Counted from the first letter of the stretch, positions 43,862-52,639 are shown. The stretch is 64,000 nucleotides of DNA from Acidobacteriota bacterium (GCA_016213775.1 JACQZR010000069.1:1-64000); one strand, 5' to 3'. Notes: generated by a model not told the origin, from the sequence alone. Made by a program: numbers and translations.

Positions 43862-43926
43862 GCGGGACTCAAGTCCCGCGCGGGCTGAAGCCCACCCCAC
43901 AAGACGGCAGAATGTCCAAGCGACGG
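43862..43926. repeat. Short hairpin mosaic (copy C)
   Basis: GCGGGACT/CA/AGTCCCGC at 43862-43879 and GGGCT/GA/AGCCC at 43882-43893 are followed by the linker GACGGCAGAATGTCCAAG and CGACGG, matching the end of copy B. The left flank GACTCGCGGGGGC also matches copy B (GACTCGCCGGGC). It lies in the 273-base gap between the DUF1501 gene and the convergent TonB receptor. Right of it, GCGTTCATCCGCGTTCGCC near 43980 belongs to the decamer family. Confidence 0.8.
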
Positions 43927-44022
43927 TTATTTTTGGACCAACAGTGACAAACGCTGATGGGAAACAAAAGGCCTTCTGGGCGTTCATCCGCGTTCGCCGG
44001 CGGCTAAGATCGAGGTTGCCGG

Positions 44023-47000
44023 CTAGAATTCGAAGCGGGCGCCCAACTGCATGTTGCGGTTGTTCTTGGCGCGCGTGATGGTGCCGCCGCTGATGATGTC
44101 CACGCGGTTTTCCGGCAGATTGAAATTCGGATGGTTCGGCGTGTTGAACGATTCCGCGCGGATCTGTAAAAAGCGGCCTTCCCCGAAACGGATGCGTCGC
44201 GACACGGACAGGTTGATCATCATCGTGCCCGGTCCATCGAGGATGTTCCGGCCGGAACTGCCGAAGCGGTAGGAGCCAACAGGAACAACCGGGAACAGTG
44301 TGCGATCGAACCAGCGATCGATGCTCGCCTCTTCCAATCGTCCGTTTCCGATGCGGTCGGGCCGGCTCGCTTCACCGTTGGTGTAGTTGAAATTCGCCAC
44401 TTTGGGCGTGTATGGAGGGCCCGTGTAGATGGTGCTGGTGCCGGACAGTTGCCAGTCCTTCGCCAGCCGGTTGCGCGAAAACGACGGCGACCAGATGAAG
44501 CTGCCGGCAAAGGAGTGACCGATGTCGAAGTCGCTGCGTCCGCGCTCCGCACTGAGATTGCGCGAATCCTGTGCGGTGGGGAAATTGTACTGTATCGTCC
44601 CGCCGGTGTTCGAGGTTTGGTCAATCGACTTCGCATACGTATAGGCCGCACGCAGGAACAGATTCTTGCTGAACCTCCGGCGAACGGTAAGAGCACCCGA
44701 ATTATAGATGGAGTTGGAACTGTCGGCAGTGATGTTGATGCCGGAGAATCCCGCGTAGGGGCGGATGGATCGCAGCGCCTGTTCGCGGTATGGCTGGTTG
44801 ATATCGTAGCGGCGCTGCAGATGCGTACCCTTGGAACCCGCGTAGCCGGCTTCCAATACTGTGCCGCGGCCAAACTCTCGCTCCAGTGTCATGCTGTAGG
44901 TCTGCAGGTACTGGGTGGACGGGTCGGCTGGACCGCCATACGTGCTGGTGATGCCACCGACGCTGCGGCGGGCGGCCGGATACGGATTCGACACGGTCAC
45001 CGCCGCCGGGTTGTTGGTAACCGCGGGGTACGTCTCGTTGATGGAGAACGGAAAAGTGTCGCTGTACTCGTCCAGCCGGTAGAGCGAACTGCTGCCGTAA
45101 TAGATGCCGTAGCCGCCGCGCAGCACCGTGCGGTTGTTGCCGAACATGCGCCAGGCGAAGCCAAAACGCGGCGCGAAGTTGTTGTAGTCCGGTTGCATGA
45201 TGGTGGTGGGCAGTCCCACGTCGGATGCCATAGTGATGTACTGCGAAAGGCCCGTGGATGCTATACGCTCATTGAAATCCGTGAGCAGCCCCTTGCCGGC
45301 GATCACTTGCTTGCCGACGTCAGGGACAAACATCGACCATGCGCCGAACTTCTCCTTGGGAGGCTTCATCAACTCGTAGCGAAGCCCGATGTTGAACGTC
45401 AGCGTGGGAGAGACTTTGAAGTCGTCCTGGACGTAGGCGGAGTAGTTGGAAACGAGGTGGTACGGTCCTGCGCCATCCAACTGGCGGCGCGTGGTGCTGG
45501 GCCACCCGAGCAGGAGGTCGGCCATCGGCTGGCCGGTGTTGCGGCCAAGGAATGTGAGGCGTCCGCGGGTGTCGCCATACTGTCGCGAGAAATATTGGAA
45601 GCGCAGGAACTCGCCGCCGAACTTCACAAAATGCTTGCCGTGGAACCACGAAACAGACGGGCTGTACTGATAGTTGTTGTATGACCAGATCTTAGGGAGA
45701 TCGTATGCGGGGCCGAGGGTGATGTAGCCGCTCGCATCCAACTGCGGGAGGCCGCGGGCAATCGGATTGGTGATGCCACCGACGAAGCCAACCTCTCCAG
45801 CCCAATCCTTGTCGTTGCCATAGGGCCAGCGCTGGTTGTTGGTCTTGCGCGAGAAGGAGACTTTGGCATCGAGCACGACGTTTGTGCTGAAAGTACGCAC
45901 GTAGCGAATGTAGGACAGCACGTCGAGGACATTGTTGACGGAGCCAAAGATGGGCAGGGGAGAGCGGCTGGAGGCCACGGGATCCCAGTTGTTGCTGGGA
46001 CGCCAGAAGGCGCTCAGCGTGAGGCGGTCGCGGTCACTGAGGTTGTGGTCGCCCTTGATGACGTAGCTGTTGTTGCGGTTGGTGCCATTGCCTTGAGAGA
46101 TGAAGTTGTTCACTTGTCCCGGCAGATTCGGCTTCGGATAGTAGGCGGCGAGTTTCAGCGCGACGGGGTCAAACCGGCTGACGGGGATTTGATTGCCGGC
46201 GAACGGAGCCTTTGCCAATGGATCGGTCAGACTGAGCGGCCGCCCGTTTGCATCAGTGGCCTTGGAGAAGTCGCCCGTCATATATTCGGCGAGCGGTGTG
46301 ATGCCGCGTTGCGACTTGCCGGCGGTGGACCGCAGGGAATCCCAACTGAACATGAAGAAGGTACGATTGCGCCCGTTGTAGAGTTTGGGGAGGTAGACCG
46401 GCCCGCTCACCGTCGCGCCGAACTGATTGCGCCGCAGTTTCGACTTCTGCACATCGAAGTAGCCTTTGGCATCAAAGACGTCATTGCGCATGAACTCATA
46501 GAAGGCGCCGCGGAACCGGTTGGTACCGCTCTTGGTGACGGCCGTCAACATGCCGCCGGCGTATTTGCCCGATTCGGCGGTGAAGCCTGACGTGACCAGC
46601 TTGAACTCCTGGACGGATTCGATGGGCGGGTTCATCATTGCGCCGGTGTTGCGGCGCTGGGTGTTCTCTACTCCGTCTATCTGGAAGCCGAAATTATCGG
46701 CGCGCGCGCCATTGACGGCGTAGGCGCCATCGCCGCCGTCGCCCTTGGGGATCACTCCGCCGGTGAGGTAGGCAAGGTCGGAGAAATTGCGGCCATCGAG
46801 TGGGATCTCGGCGATCTCCTCTTGCGAAGTGACCTCGCCTCTGGCGGCTGATTCGGTGTTGAGCACGGCCGGCGTGGCTGTGACGGTGACGCTTTCGGTG
46901 GCTGAGCCGATTTCCAGTTTGATATCGATGCGAAGGGCTTGCTCGACTTCCAACTGAAACTCAGTTTGACGGAACTGGCGGAAGCCTTCGGCGGTTGCCT

Positions 47001-47217
47001 GTAAGGTATAACGGCCGGGGCTGAGAGAGGGGACCACGTAATCGCCGACGTCGTTGGATTTGCCGGCGAATGCCTGGCTGGTAGCGACGTTGGTCACTTT
47101 GACGGACACATTGGGAATCACCGCGCCGGAGGCATCGACGATGCGTCCGACAACGCTGGCGGATGGAGCTTGCGCAGACAAGGCAAGCGCGAATAATGGC
47201 AGGAGTCCATGAAGCAT
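44023..47217 (-). CDS. TonB-dependent receptor, Oar-like, with carboxypeptidase-type N-terminal domain
   Basis: The 1064-residue protein begins with a signal peptide (MLHGLLPLFALALSAQAP). Residues about 20-105 form a CarboxypepD_reg beta-sandwich (VVGRIVDASGAVIPNVSVKV). A plug domain follows (NTESAARGEVTSQEEIAEIP, DGRNFSDLAYLTGGVIP), then a long outer-membrane beta-barrel ending in aromatic Phe (LGARFEF). Oar-like receptors are a large family in Acidobacteria and myxobacteria and carry substrates or protease-processed proteins across the outer membrane using TonB. GGAG sits seven bases before the ATG. The gene diverges from a second receptor with 147 bases between, including a palindrome over its likely promoter. 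No SusD partner is present, so the substrate is unknown. Confidence 0.92.
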   Translation of the reverse strand: MLHGLLPLFALALSAQAPSASVVGRIVDASGAVIPNVSVKVTNVATSQAFAGKSNDVGDYVVPSLSPGRYTLQATAEGFRQFRQTEFQLEVEQALRIDIKLEIGSATESVTVTATPAVLNTESAARGEVTSQEEIAEIPLDGRNFSDLAYLTGGVIPKGDGGDGAYAVNGARADNFGFQIDGVENTQRRNTGAMMNPPIESVQEFKLVTSGFTAESGKYAGGMLTAVTKSGTNRFRGAFYEFMRNDVFDAKGYFDVQKSKLRRNQFGATVSGPVYLPKLYNGRNRTFFMFSWDSLRSTAGKSQRGITPLAEYMTGDFSKATDANGRPLSLTDPLAKAPFAGNQIPVSRFDPVALKLAAYYPKPNLPGQVNNFISQGNGTNRNNSYVIKGDHNLSDRDRLTLSAFWRPSNNWDPVASSRSPLPIFGSVNNVLDVLSYIRYVRTFSTNVVLDAKVSFSRKTNNQRWPYGNDKDWAGEVGFVGGITNPIARGLPQLDASGYITLGPAYDLPKIWSYNNYQYSPSVSWFHGKHFVKFGGEFLRFQYFSRQYGDTRGRLTFLGRNTGQPMADLLLGWPSTTRRQLDGAGPYHLVSNYSAYVQDDFKVSPTLTFNIGLRYELMKPPKEKFGAWSMFVPDVGKQVIAGKGLLTDFNERIASTGLSQYITMASDVGLPTTIMQPDYNNFAPRFGFAWRMFGNNRTVLRGGYGIYYGSSSLYRLDEYSDTFPFSINETYPAVTNNPAAVTVSNPYPAARRSVGGITSTYGGPADPSTQYLQTYSMTLEREFGRGTVLEAGYAGSKGTHLQRRYDINQPYREQALRSIRPYAGFSGINITADSSNSIYNSGALTVRRRFSKNLFLRAAYTYAKSIDQTSNTGGTIQYNFPTAQDSRNLSAERGRSDFDIGHSFAGSFIWSPSFSRNRLAKDWQLSGTSTIYTGPPYTPKVANFNYTNGEASRPDRIGNGRLEEASIDRWFDRTLFPVVPVGSYRFGSSGRNILDGPGTMMINLSVSRRIRFGEGRFLQIRAESFNTPNHPNFNLPENRVDIISGGTITRAKNNRNMQLGARFEF

Positions 47218-47235
47218 AAACTCACTCCTTTTGGA

Positions 47236-47279
47236 GATCGAGACTGAGATGTCTCTACTATAGCGCTCTCATCTCGATC
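47236..47279. promoter_or_regulatory. Palindrome over the -10 of the minus-strand TonB receptor gene
   Basis: GATCGAGA (47236-47243) and TCTCGATC (47272-47279) are exact reverse complements 28 bases apart. A nested pair GAGATG/CATCTC lies at 47246-47251 and 47270-47275. Between them, the minus strand reads TATAGT at 47262-47257, a likely -10 for the receptor starting at 47217. The layout suggests an operator where a dimer could block transcription. The factor is unknown. Confidence 0.45.
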
Positions 47280-47302
47280 GCAGAACGTCTTAAGTTCGCA
47301 GG

Positions 47303-47331
47303 TTGTATTACTCCCTCCGAACCAGTAGAAT
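47303..47331 (+). promoter_or_regulatory. Candidate sigma-70 promoter for the plus-strand TonB receptor
   Basis: TTGTAT (47303-47308), a 17-base spacer and TAGAAT (47326-47331) fit a sigma-70 promoter with a good -10 and a weak -35. Transcription would start near 47338, leaving a leader of about 27 bases with GAGGAGGG before the GTG start. Confidence 0.45.
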
Positions 47332-47364
47332 TGCTGAAGTTCACTCGCTTTTGAGGAGGGTCAC

Positions 47365-50300
47365 GTGAAATCCTTGGGAGTCCTTCCGCTTGTTCTGCTT
47401 TTCGCGGCCGCGCACGCCGATGGGCAAGTGCTCTTCGGCTCAATCGTTGGCAACGTAACCGATGCCACATCCGCTGCCGTCCCCGCCGCTCAGGTCAAAG
47501 TCGTCAACGCCGGCACCGGCCAGCATTGGGATCTCACCACGTCATCCGACGGCGTGTTTGCGATCAACACGCTCGCCCCCGGCGCCTACAACGTCACCGT
47601 CACCGCCACCGGTTTCAAGAGCGCCAGCCGCAACGACGTTATTGTTGCTTCAAACTCCACCGTGCGCGTGAACATCGGACTCGAGATCGGCCAGGTGACC
47701 GAGAGGGTGGAGATCAGTGCGCAATCCGTCAGCCTCAAGACCGACACGATGGACGTCCGTAGCGAGATCGGCGCGTCCGACCTGCAGAACATACCGGTGC
47801 CGGTGACCCGCAATTTTCAAACCCTGCTGGTAACCGTTCCAGGCATAGCGCCACCTCGCGACGCCCATTCCATTTCCGCCAACCCGTCGCGGTCGCTTCA
47901 GTTGAATGCCAACGGCACTACCGCGCAGTCCACCGCCATCCGCATCGATGGCGCGACCGCCTGGAACAGTTGGCTGCCGCATGTCGGCGGCTATGTCCCC
48001 GCGCTCGAAGCCATCCAGACTGTGAACGTGCAGAGCAGCAGCTATGAAGCCGAGTTGGGGTACGCCGGCGGCGCGGCGGTGAACGTGTCCATCAAGAGCG
48101 GCACCAACGAACTGCATGGTTCAGCATTTGAGTACCACAGCAACCAGCACCTCAAGGCGCGGCCCTACTTCCTGGCGGCCAACCGCGGCAAGGATAAGCG
48201 CATTCTCAACCAGTTCGGCGGAACCGTGGGCGGGCCCATCGTCAAGAACAAGATCTTCTTCTTCGGCTCCTACGAGGGCACGCTCGACAGACAATCCAGC
48301 TTCCAGACGGTTGTGGTTCCCACGGTGACGATGAAGCAGGGCAACCTGTCGGGCTCCGCACTACCCATCTTCGATCCGCTCACCGGCGCAGCCAACGGTG
48401 GCGGCCGCACACCGTTCGCCGGCAATCTCCTGCCCGCCGCCAGGATGAGCCCGATCATCAAAAAGATCGTCGACCTCACACCGAATCCGAACCTCGGCGA
48501 CACCAACCTGCTGGGCACCAACTTCTTCTCCAACGGTTCGTTCCTCTATGACCGCCATGTGCTCGACAGCAAGTTCAACGCGCAGGTGTCCGACCGGCTG
48601 AACCTCGCCGCGCGTGTCAGCTATCTCGATTGGAATTTTACTAATCCGCCGCTGTACGGTCAGCTTGGCGGCACCGGCATCGAGAGCCGCGGATCGTACG
48701 ATGGCCAGGGCCTCGGAAGCACCGTTACCATGACGTACTCGGCTGTCTACACAGTGTCGCCGACCGTTGTGATTGACGGCTACGTTGGCTACACGGTCAT
48801 CGACAATGCTGTTGAGAACACGCGGCTCGATGAGAAGCTGGGGTCGGATTTCCTGGGCATTCCCGGCACAAACGGCGCAAGCCGCAACTACGGTGGCTGG
48901 CCGGGTTTCGCGGTGACGGGCTACCCCACATACGGCCGCGCACAAAACAACTCGCCATGGGGTCTGCGCCTACCGCAGGCGCAGTACGTGTCGAGCCTCG
49001 CGTGGGTGAAAGGCAAACACAATCTCCGCTTTGGCTGGGACGCCCTCTGGATGGGTATGGATGGCAATGAGCCCGCCGGCTATCCGGGTGGCTTCACTTT
49101 CAATCGCGAAGTTACGGGCACGGCCGGCACCGCGGTGAACGACTACAATTCCTACGCGTCGTTCCTTCTCGGCCTTCCGAACTCCATGGAGCGCCGGACC
49201 CGCGTCGTAACAGGCTACACACGCACCTGGGCGCATAGCCTCTATGCGCGCGACAAATGGCAGGTGAATCAGAAGCTCACGGTGTCCCTTGGTCTACGTT
49301 GGGACTACTTCGGTGTGCCCACGCGCATCGAGGGGCAGGGACTGGAAATTTACGACTTCAACACCGGCCAGCTCAAACTATGCGGCGTCGGCAATCAGCC
49401 GCAGAACTGCGGCTTCACCATGGGGAAGAAATACTTTGCGCCGCGCGCCGGGGTTGCCTACCGCCCCACCAACAGCTTTGTCATCCGCGCCGGGTATGGC
49501 ATTTCCTGGGATCCGGTGAACATCGGCCGCAATCCGCTGCAGACTTTCCCGATGCTGAGCATCAACACCTTCCCCGCCGCCAACAACTACCAGTTCTTTG
49601 CGCCCATCGCCAGCGGGTTGCCCACCGTGGCCGCTCCTAATCTCGGCAATGGCATCGTCACTCCTCCCGGAACCGTGGCGCTGGAACTCGCTGATCCGAA
49701 CTTCAAGCGCAGCTACATCCAGGCCTGGAACGTGATGATGGAGAAGGATCTCGGGAACAACTGGGTGGCCGAGTCCGGCTACGTCGGAAACCGCCAGGTG
49801 AATTTGCAGAACCGCTGGAATTCCAATCACGGTTTTATTGGCGGGGGCAACGCGAGCCGCGTGCTGAACACAAAGTTCGGCCGCACCGCCGATACCAATT
49901 TCCATTCCAACGTCGGCGGGTTCCGCTCCTGGTATGATTCGCTGCAAAGCTCGCTGCAGCGCCGCTTTCGTTCCGGCTACATGATGCGCTTCACCTACAC
50001 CTGGTCGAAGGCCCTCGGACCACGCGGCAATGAGAACGGCGTCGATGGCTACACCAACAACACGCCCGACTACTTCCCGCTCATTGCGAAGGTGGTTCGC
50101 GGCTTCGATCGCACCCATACGTTCAACGCCATGACTTCCGTGGAATTGCCCTTCGGCCGCGGCAAGAAGATGGCCACTGAAGGCATCGGCGCGATGCTGC
50201 TCGGTGGCTGGCAGGTGAACGGATTGCTCACGATGTATACAGGTGGTCCCTTCAGCGTCACCACATCCGGCGGCTCGCTGAATGCCCCTGGCAACGGACA

Positions 50301-50658
50301 GACGGCCGATCAGATCAAGCCGGACGTCCAGATCTTTGGGACCCGCGACCGGTGGTTCGACACGACGGCCTACGCGCCAGTTACCGTCGCCCGCTTTGGC
50401 ACGGCTGGATGGGATCAGTTGCGCGGACCGGGTCTGGTCAACCTCGACCTGAGCGTCTATCGCGCCTTCCGCGTCACGGAACGTTTCCAGCTTCAGTTCC
50501 GCGCGGAGTCATTCAACATGTCGAACACACCGCACTTCGGAAACCCGCGTTCCGATATCAGCGCGACGCAGCCGGGCTTGATCACGGGTGTGCAAAACAC
50601 GGGGCGCGAAGGCATTGATGAACGCATGTTCCGCTTTGGCCTGCGGCTGAGCTTCTAG
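47365..50658 (+). CDS. TonB-dependent receptor, Oar-like
   Basis: GTG 47365 is the start, set by GAGGAGGG four bases upstream and by the signal peptide that follows (KSLGVLPLVLLFAAAHADG). The 1097-residue protein has a CarboxypepD_reg domain at about 22-105 (LFGSIVGNVTDATSAAVPAA), a plug region (VPVTRNFQTLLVTVPGIAPP), and a beta-barrel ending RFGLRLSF. Its plan matches the divergent receptor at 44023, but the two differ throughout, so they are paralogues of old origin. Its coding strand is C-rich in third positions, unlike plus-strand genes to the left. No SusD, regulator or TonB gene is adjacent. Ligand unknown. Confidence 0.92.
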   Translation: MKSLGVLPLVLLFAAAHADGQVLFGSIVGNVTDATSAAVPAAQVKVVNAGTGQHWDLTTSSDGVFAINTLAPGAYNVTVTATGFKSASRNDVIVASNSTVRVNIGLEIGQVTERVEISAQSVSLKTDTMDVRSEIGASDLQNIPVPVTRNFQTLLVTVPGIAPPRDAHSISANPSRSLQLNANGTTAQSTAIRIDGATAWNSWLPHVGGYVPALEAIQTVNVQSSSYEAELGYAGGAAVNVSIKSGTNELHGSAFEYHSNQHLKARPYFLAANRGKDKRILNQFGGTVGGPIVKNKIFFFGSYEGTLDRQSSFQTVVVPTVTMKQGNLSGSALPIFDPLTGAANGGGRTPFAGNLLPAARMSPIIKKIVDLTPNPNLGDTNLLGTNFFSNGSFLYDRHVLDSKFNAQVSDRLNLAARVSYLDWNFTNPPLYGQLGGTGIESRGSYDGQGLGSTVTMTYSAVYTVSPTVVIDGYVGYTVIDNAVENTRLDEKLGSDFLGIPGTNGASRNYGGWPGFAVTGYPTYGRAQNNSPWGLRLPQAQYVSSLAWVKGKHNLRFGWDALWMGMDGNEPAGYPGGFTFNREVTGTAGTAVNDYNSYASFLLGLPNSMERRTRVVTGYTRTWAHSLYARDKWQVNQKLTVSLGLRWDYFGVPTRIEGQGLEIYDFNTGQLKLCGVGNQPQNCGFTMGKKYFAPRAGVAYRPTNSFVIRAGYGISWDPVNIGRNPLQTFPMLSINTFPAANNYQFFAPIASGLPTVAAPNLGNGIVTPPGTVALELADPNFKRSYIQAWNVMMEKDLGNNWVAESGYVGNRQVNLQNRWNSNHGFIGGGNASRVLNTKFGRTADTNFHSNVGGFRSWYDSLQSSLQRRFRSGYMMRFTYTWSKALGPRGNENGVDGYTNNTPDYFPLIAKVVRGFDRTHTFNAMTSVELPFGRGKKMATEGIGAMLLGGWQVNGLLTMYTGGPFSVTTSGGSLNAPGNGQTADQIKPDVQIFGTRDRWFDTTAYAPVTVARFGTAGWDQLRGPGLVNLDLSVYRAFRVTERFQLQFRAESFNMSNTPHFGNPRSDISATQPGLITGVQNTGREGIDERMFRFGLRLSF

Positions 50659-50757
50659 TTTCGGCCCATAGCGGAATTCATGTGAAGGTTCAGTCGCGAA
50701 TGCGGGTTGGCAACTATTGCCTATGATGCTAGGCTGGAAGCCAAAGGGCTGATTTCC

Positions 50758-51066
50758 ATGCCAACACGCAACGTCATCTTGAGCGCGCATTTCGATCGTT
50801 TCATCACTGAGCGGATTGCGTTGGGCCGCTTCTCCAACGCGAGCGAAGTGGTGGGCGAGGGTTTGCGCCTGTTGGAGCAGCGCGAGCAAGAGGACGCCGC
50901 CAAGCTCGAATGGCTACGCGCCGCCGCCAAGGAAGGCTTTGACGCTGCTGACCGCGGCGATTACGTCGCGCTTCGCTCGGATCAGGAAATCGATGACTTC
51001 GTCGATCAGATACGGCAGGAAGTGACAGAAAAGCTCGCCGCTGAAACTTCTCGTGGCAAGGGGTAG
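50758..51066 (+). CDS. parD: ParD-type antitoxin
   Basis: ATG 50758 starts MPTRNVILSAHFDRFITERI, a ribbon-helix-helix N-terminus like that of ParD; the longer frame from 50707 adds unrelated residues. The 102-residue protein continues with GRFSNASEVVGEGLRLLEQREQ, the classic ParD helix pair, and an acidic C-terminal toxin-binding region (QEIDDFVDQIRQEV). It overlaps the ParE-type gene by 14 bases. The antitoxin should bind and block the toxin and repress their shared promoter. TTGGCA at 50706 and a poor -10 near 50730 could be the promoter. Confidence 0.9.
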   Translation: MPTRNVILSAHFDRFITERIALGRFSNASEVVGEGLRLLEQREQEDAAKLEWLRAAAKEGFDAADRGDYVALRSDQEIDDFVDQIRQEVTEKLAAETSRGKG

Positions 51067-51442
51067 ACGTGAGGTCCGCCTCACCGGCCCCGCCCGCCAG
51101 GACATCTCCGAGGTGATGGAATGGACCGTGCTGAAGTTCGGTGCAAAAGCCGCTCTTCGCTACGACGCGTTGATCAAGCAAGCATTGAAGGATATCGGCG
51201 CCGAACCTGATCGGGTTGGATCCAAAGCGCGGCCTGACGCCATGATTGAAGGCGCGCGCATCTATCACCTGGAATTCAGCCGCGACCGTGTAAGTGGGCC
51301 TTGCGTTAAGAATCCAAGGCATTTTTTGCTCTACCGTACCCGCGAGGACGGAGTGATCGAAGTGGCCCGCGTTCTTCATGACATGCGCGATCTCGCCCGG
51401 CATCTTCCCGATGACTACCGGCGCAGGGAGGACGGCGATTAG
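51053..51442 (+). CDS. parE: ParE-type toxin (RelE/ParE fold)
   Basis: GTG 51053 lies within the last codons of parD, so translation is coupled. The 129-residue protein begins MARGRREVRLTGPARQDISE and carries the family helix EWTVLKFGAKAALRYDALIK, a central IYHLEFSR strand and the C-terminal HFLLYRTREDGVIEVARVLHD strands. ParE toxins inhibit DNA gyrase; other RelE-fold members cleave mRNA. The gene appears intact. It is the only complete toxin among three toxin-antitoxin loci within 5.5 kb. Confidence 0.9.
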   Translation: MARGRREVRLTGPARQDISEVMEWTVLKFGAKAALRYDALIKQALKDIGAEPDRVGSKARPDAMIEGARIYHLEFSRDRVSGPCVKNPRHFLLYRTREDGVIEVARVLHDMRDLARHLPDDYRRREDGD

Positions 51443-51479
51443 TCTCGCGCGATGCAGTCAGATCCCTCTCGCCGGTTTC

Positions 51480-51703
51480 GCGCTCGCCCGGTGCACGCCG
51501 GATCAGTGCATCTTCGCTCGCTAGTTCGCTTTGGCCCGCGGCGGCGATTCCCGCCGTCGGCATGTCGAGATAGGAGGCATCGTCCGGCCAGAATACGTGT
51601 TGCGAAAGCGAGGAAAAAACCGAACCGCGCGCATTGGGTGATCGGACAGATGGCAACCTGCGCCCCTTCATGAACCACGCCGCGCACGGGCGTTCAAGCC
51701 TTG
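51480..51703 (-). pseudogene. Decayed VapC-like PIN toxin fragments
   Basis: Fragments typical of VapC toxins lie on the minus strand in different frames. LNARARRGS lies at about 51671-51700. AQVAICPITQCARFG follows a frameshift, with CPIT encoded at 51648-51637, matching the ATCPLT motif. HVFWPDDASYLDM at about 51602-51560 in yet another frame matches the FWPDD motif. GQSELASEDAL further on resembles the GHxQLTDAxL motif. The N-terminal part with the first catalytic Asp is missing, and the spacing between CPIT and FWPDD is too short, so the gene has frameshifts and deletions. A small ORF with antitoxin-like C-terminus lies just upstream (51722). The assignment rests on eye-matched motifs only. 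Confidence 0.5.
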
Positions 51704-51721
51704 TTCCGGTGTCGCCGGTGT

Positions 51722-51904
51722 TTACTCTTCATCATCGAGTGCCTTGACGTCTTCGCCATTCACCGGACGTGCGCAGCGGAAGGTGGGGAATCCGTAAGCG
51801 CTCATCTGGATAGAATCGCCTTTCGTGCCTTTCGCCGTTTGGGAATCCGGTGGACCACCACTCGTCATAGGCTGGTGCTTTTCGTTCGAATCCTCGTTTG
51901 GCAC
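51722..51904 (-). CDS. Small protein of 60 residues, possibly an antitoxin remnant
   Basis: GTG 51904 is preceded by AAGGAG at eight bases, a good Shine-Dalgarno, and the frame runs 60 codons. The product is very hydrophilic in its first 34 residues (MPNEDSNEKHQPMTSGGPPD and on). The C-terminus, YGFPTFRCARPVNGEDVKAL followed by DDEE, resembles the end of CopG/ribbon-helix-helix antitoxins that finish with a PTFR-like block and an acidic EDEE-like tail. The DNA-binding half is absent. Directly downstream lie remnants of a VapC-type toxin, supporting a decayed vapBC locus. It might instead be an independent small protein. It diverges from rsmG. Confidence 0.42.
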   Translation of the reverse strand: MPNEDSNEKHQPMTSGGPPDSQTAKGTKGDSIQMSAYGFPTFRCARPVNGEDVKALDDEE

Positions 51905-51987
51905 GGTCCTCTCTCCTTGTCCTGACTTCTGTCTACCTGTTTAGCACAAGCGCCCAAACTGGCGTGCCGCGTTCCTCGTTTGCGATC

Positions 51988-52638
51988 ATGGGGCTCGTGC
52001 CCTTCGCCGGTGAACTCGAACAGCTTCTGCCTCCCGACATCCCCTGTCGGGAGCAGTGCATCGCGGGAGCGGCCAGGCACCTCGACATGATCGTCGAAAC
52101 CAACCGGCAATTCAACCTGACACGCATCGTGAACCCGCGCGAAGCGGCCATCAAACACGTGGTCGATTCCGTTCTTCCGTGGCGCCTTTTCGAGGACGCC
52201 GATCGCGTTGCTGACGCCGGGTCGGGAGCCGGTTTCCCAGGCATCCCGCTCGCCCTCGTGCTGCCCCAGACCCGATTCATTCTCCTCGAATCCACGCAGA
52301 AGAAGGCCCGCTTTATCGAATCCGTGGTGCAGACGCTGGAATTACCGAACGTCGAGGTGTACCCCGTGCGCGCCGAAGAATGGCTCGGCGCAAATTCCGT
52401 CGCCATCGTCACCGCACGCGCTGTTGCCCCGCTCCATCGCGCCGCGGCCCTCTTTGCGCCAGCACTCCGCAAGGGGGCGCGCGTGTTGCTCTATAAGGGT
52501 CCGGACGCCGCTACCGAGATCGCTGAAGCAGCACCCGAAACCGCCAAACGCCAACTGAAGCTGAGTGTCCTGGAACGCTACGAACTCCCGGAATCAATGG
52601 GCACGCGCACCATCGTCGAGATGAAGCGCGCCCGTTAG
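51988..52638 (+). CDS. rsmG: 16S rRNA (guanine-N7) methyltransferase RsmG
   Basis: ATG 51988 starts MGLVPFAGELEQLLPP, the usual short N-terminus; the frame open from 51898 lacks family similarity before it. The 216-residue protein shows ETNRQFNLTRIVNPREAAIK, the SAM-binding VADAGSGAGFPGIPLALV (motif I) and LLESTQKKARFIESVV (motif II), then VTARAVAPL. It methylates G527 of 16S rRNA in the cytosol, and its loss gives low-level streptomycin resistance in other bacteria. It stands alone, without the common mnmG or parAB neighbours, and convergent with the sulfatase whose stop lies next to its own. Confidence 0.95.
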   Translation: MGLVPFAGELEQLLPPDIPCREQCIAGAARHLDMIVETNRQFNLTRIVNPREAAIKHVVDSVLPWRLFEDADRVADAGSGAGFPGIPLALVLPQTRFILLESTQKKARFIESVVQTLELPNVEVYPVRAEEWLGANSVAIVTARAVAPLHRAAALFAPALRKGARVLLYKGPDAATEIAEAAPETAKRQLKLSVLERYELPESMGTRTIVEMKRAR

Positions 52639-52639
52639 C

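Noticed and set aside
43750-44022. A small gene between DUF1501 and the TonB receptor
   Set aside because: The available frames run through the hairpin repeat and have no start signal or protein-like content.
51480-51703. In-frame TGA in the VapC-like remnant as selenocysteine, given selB nearby
   Set aside because: The remnant also needs frame changes and deletions, so readthrough of TGA would not restore a toxin.
51880-51894. A tRNA T-loop-like word (GTTCGAATCC)
   Set aside because: Flanking bases cannot form the T-stem or an acceptor stem, and no D-arm or anticodon arm lies at the right distance.
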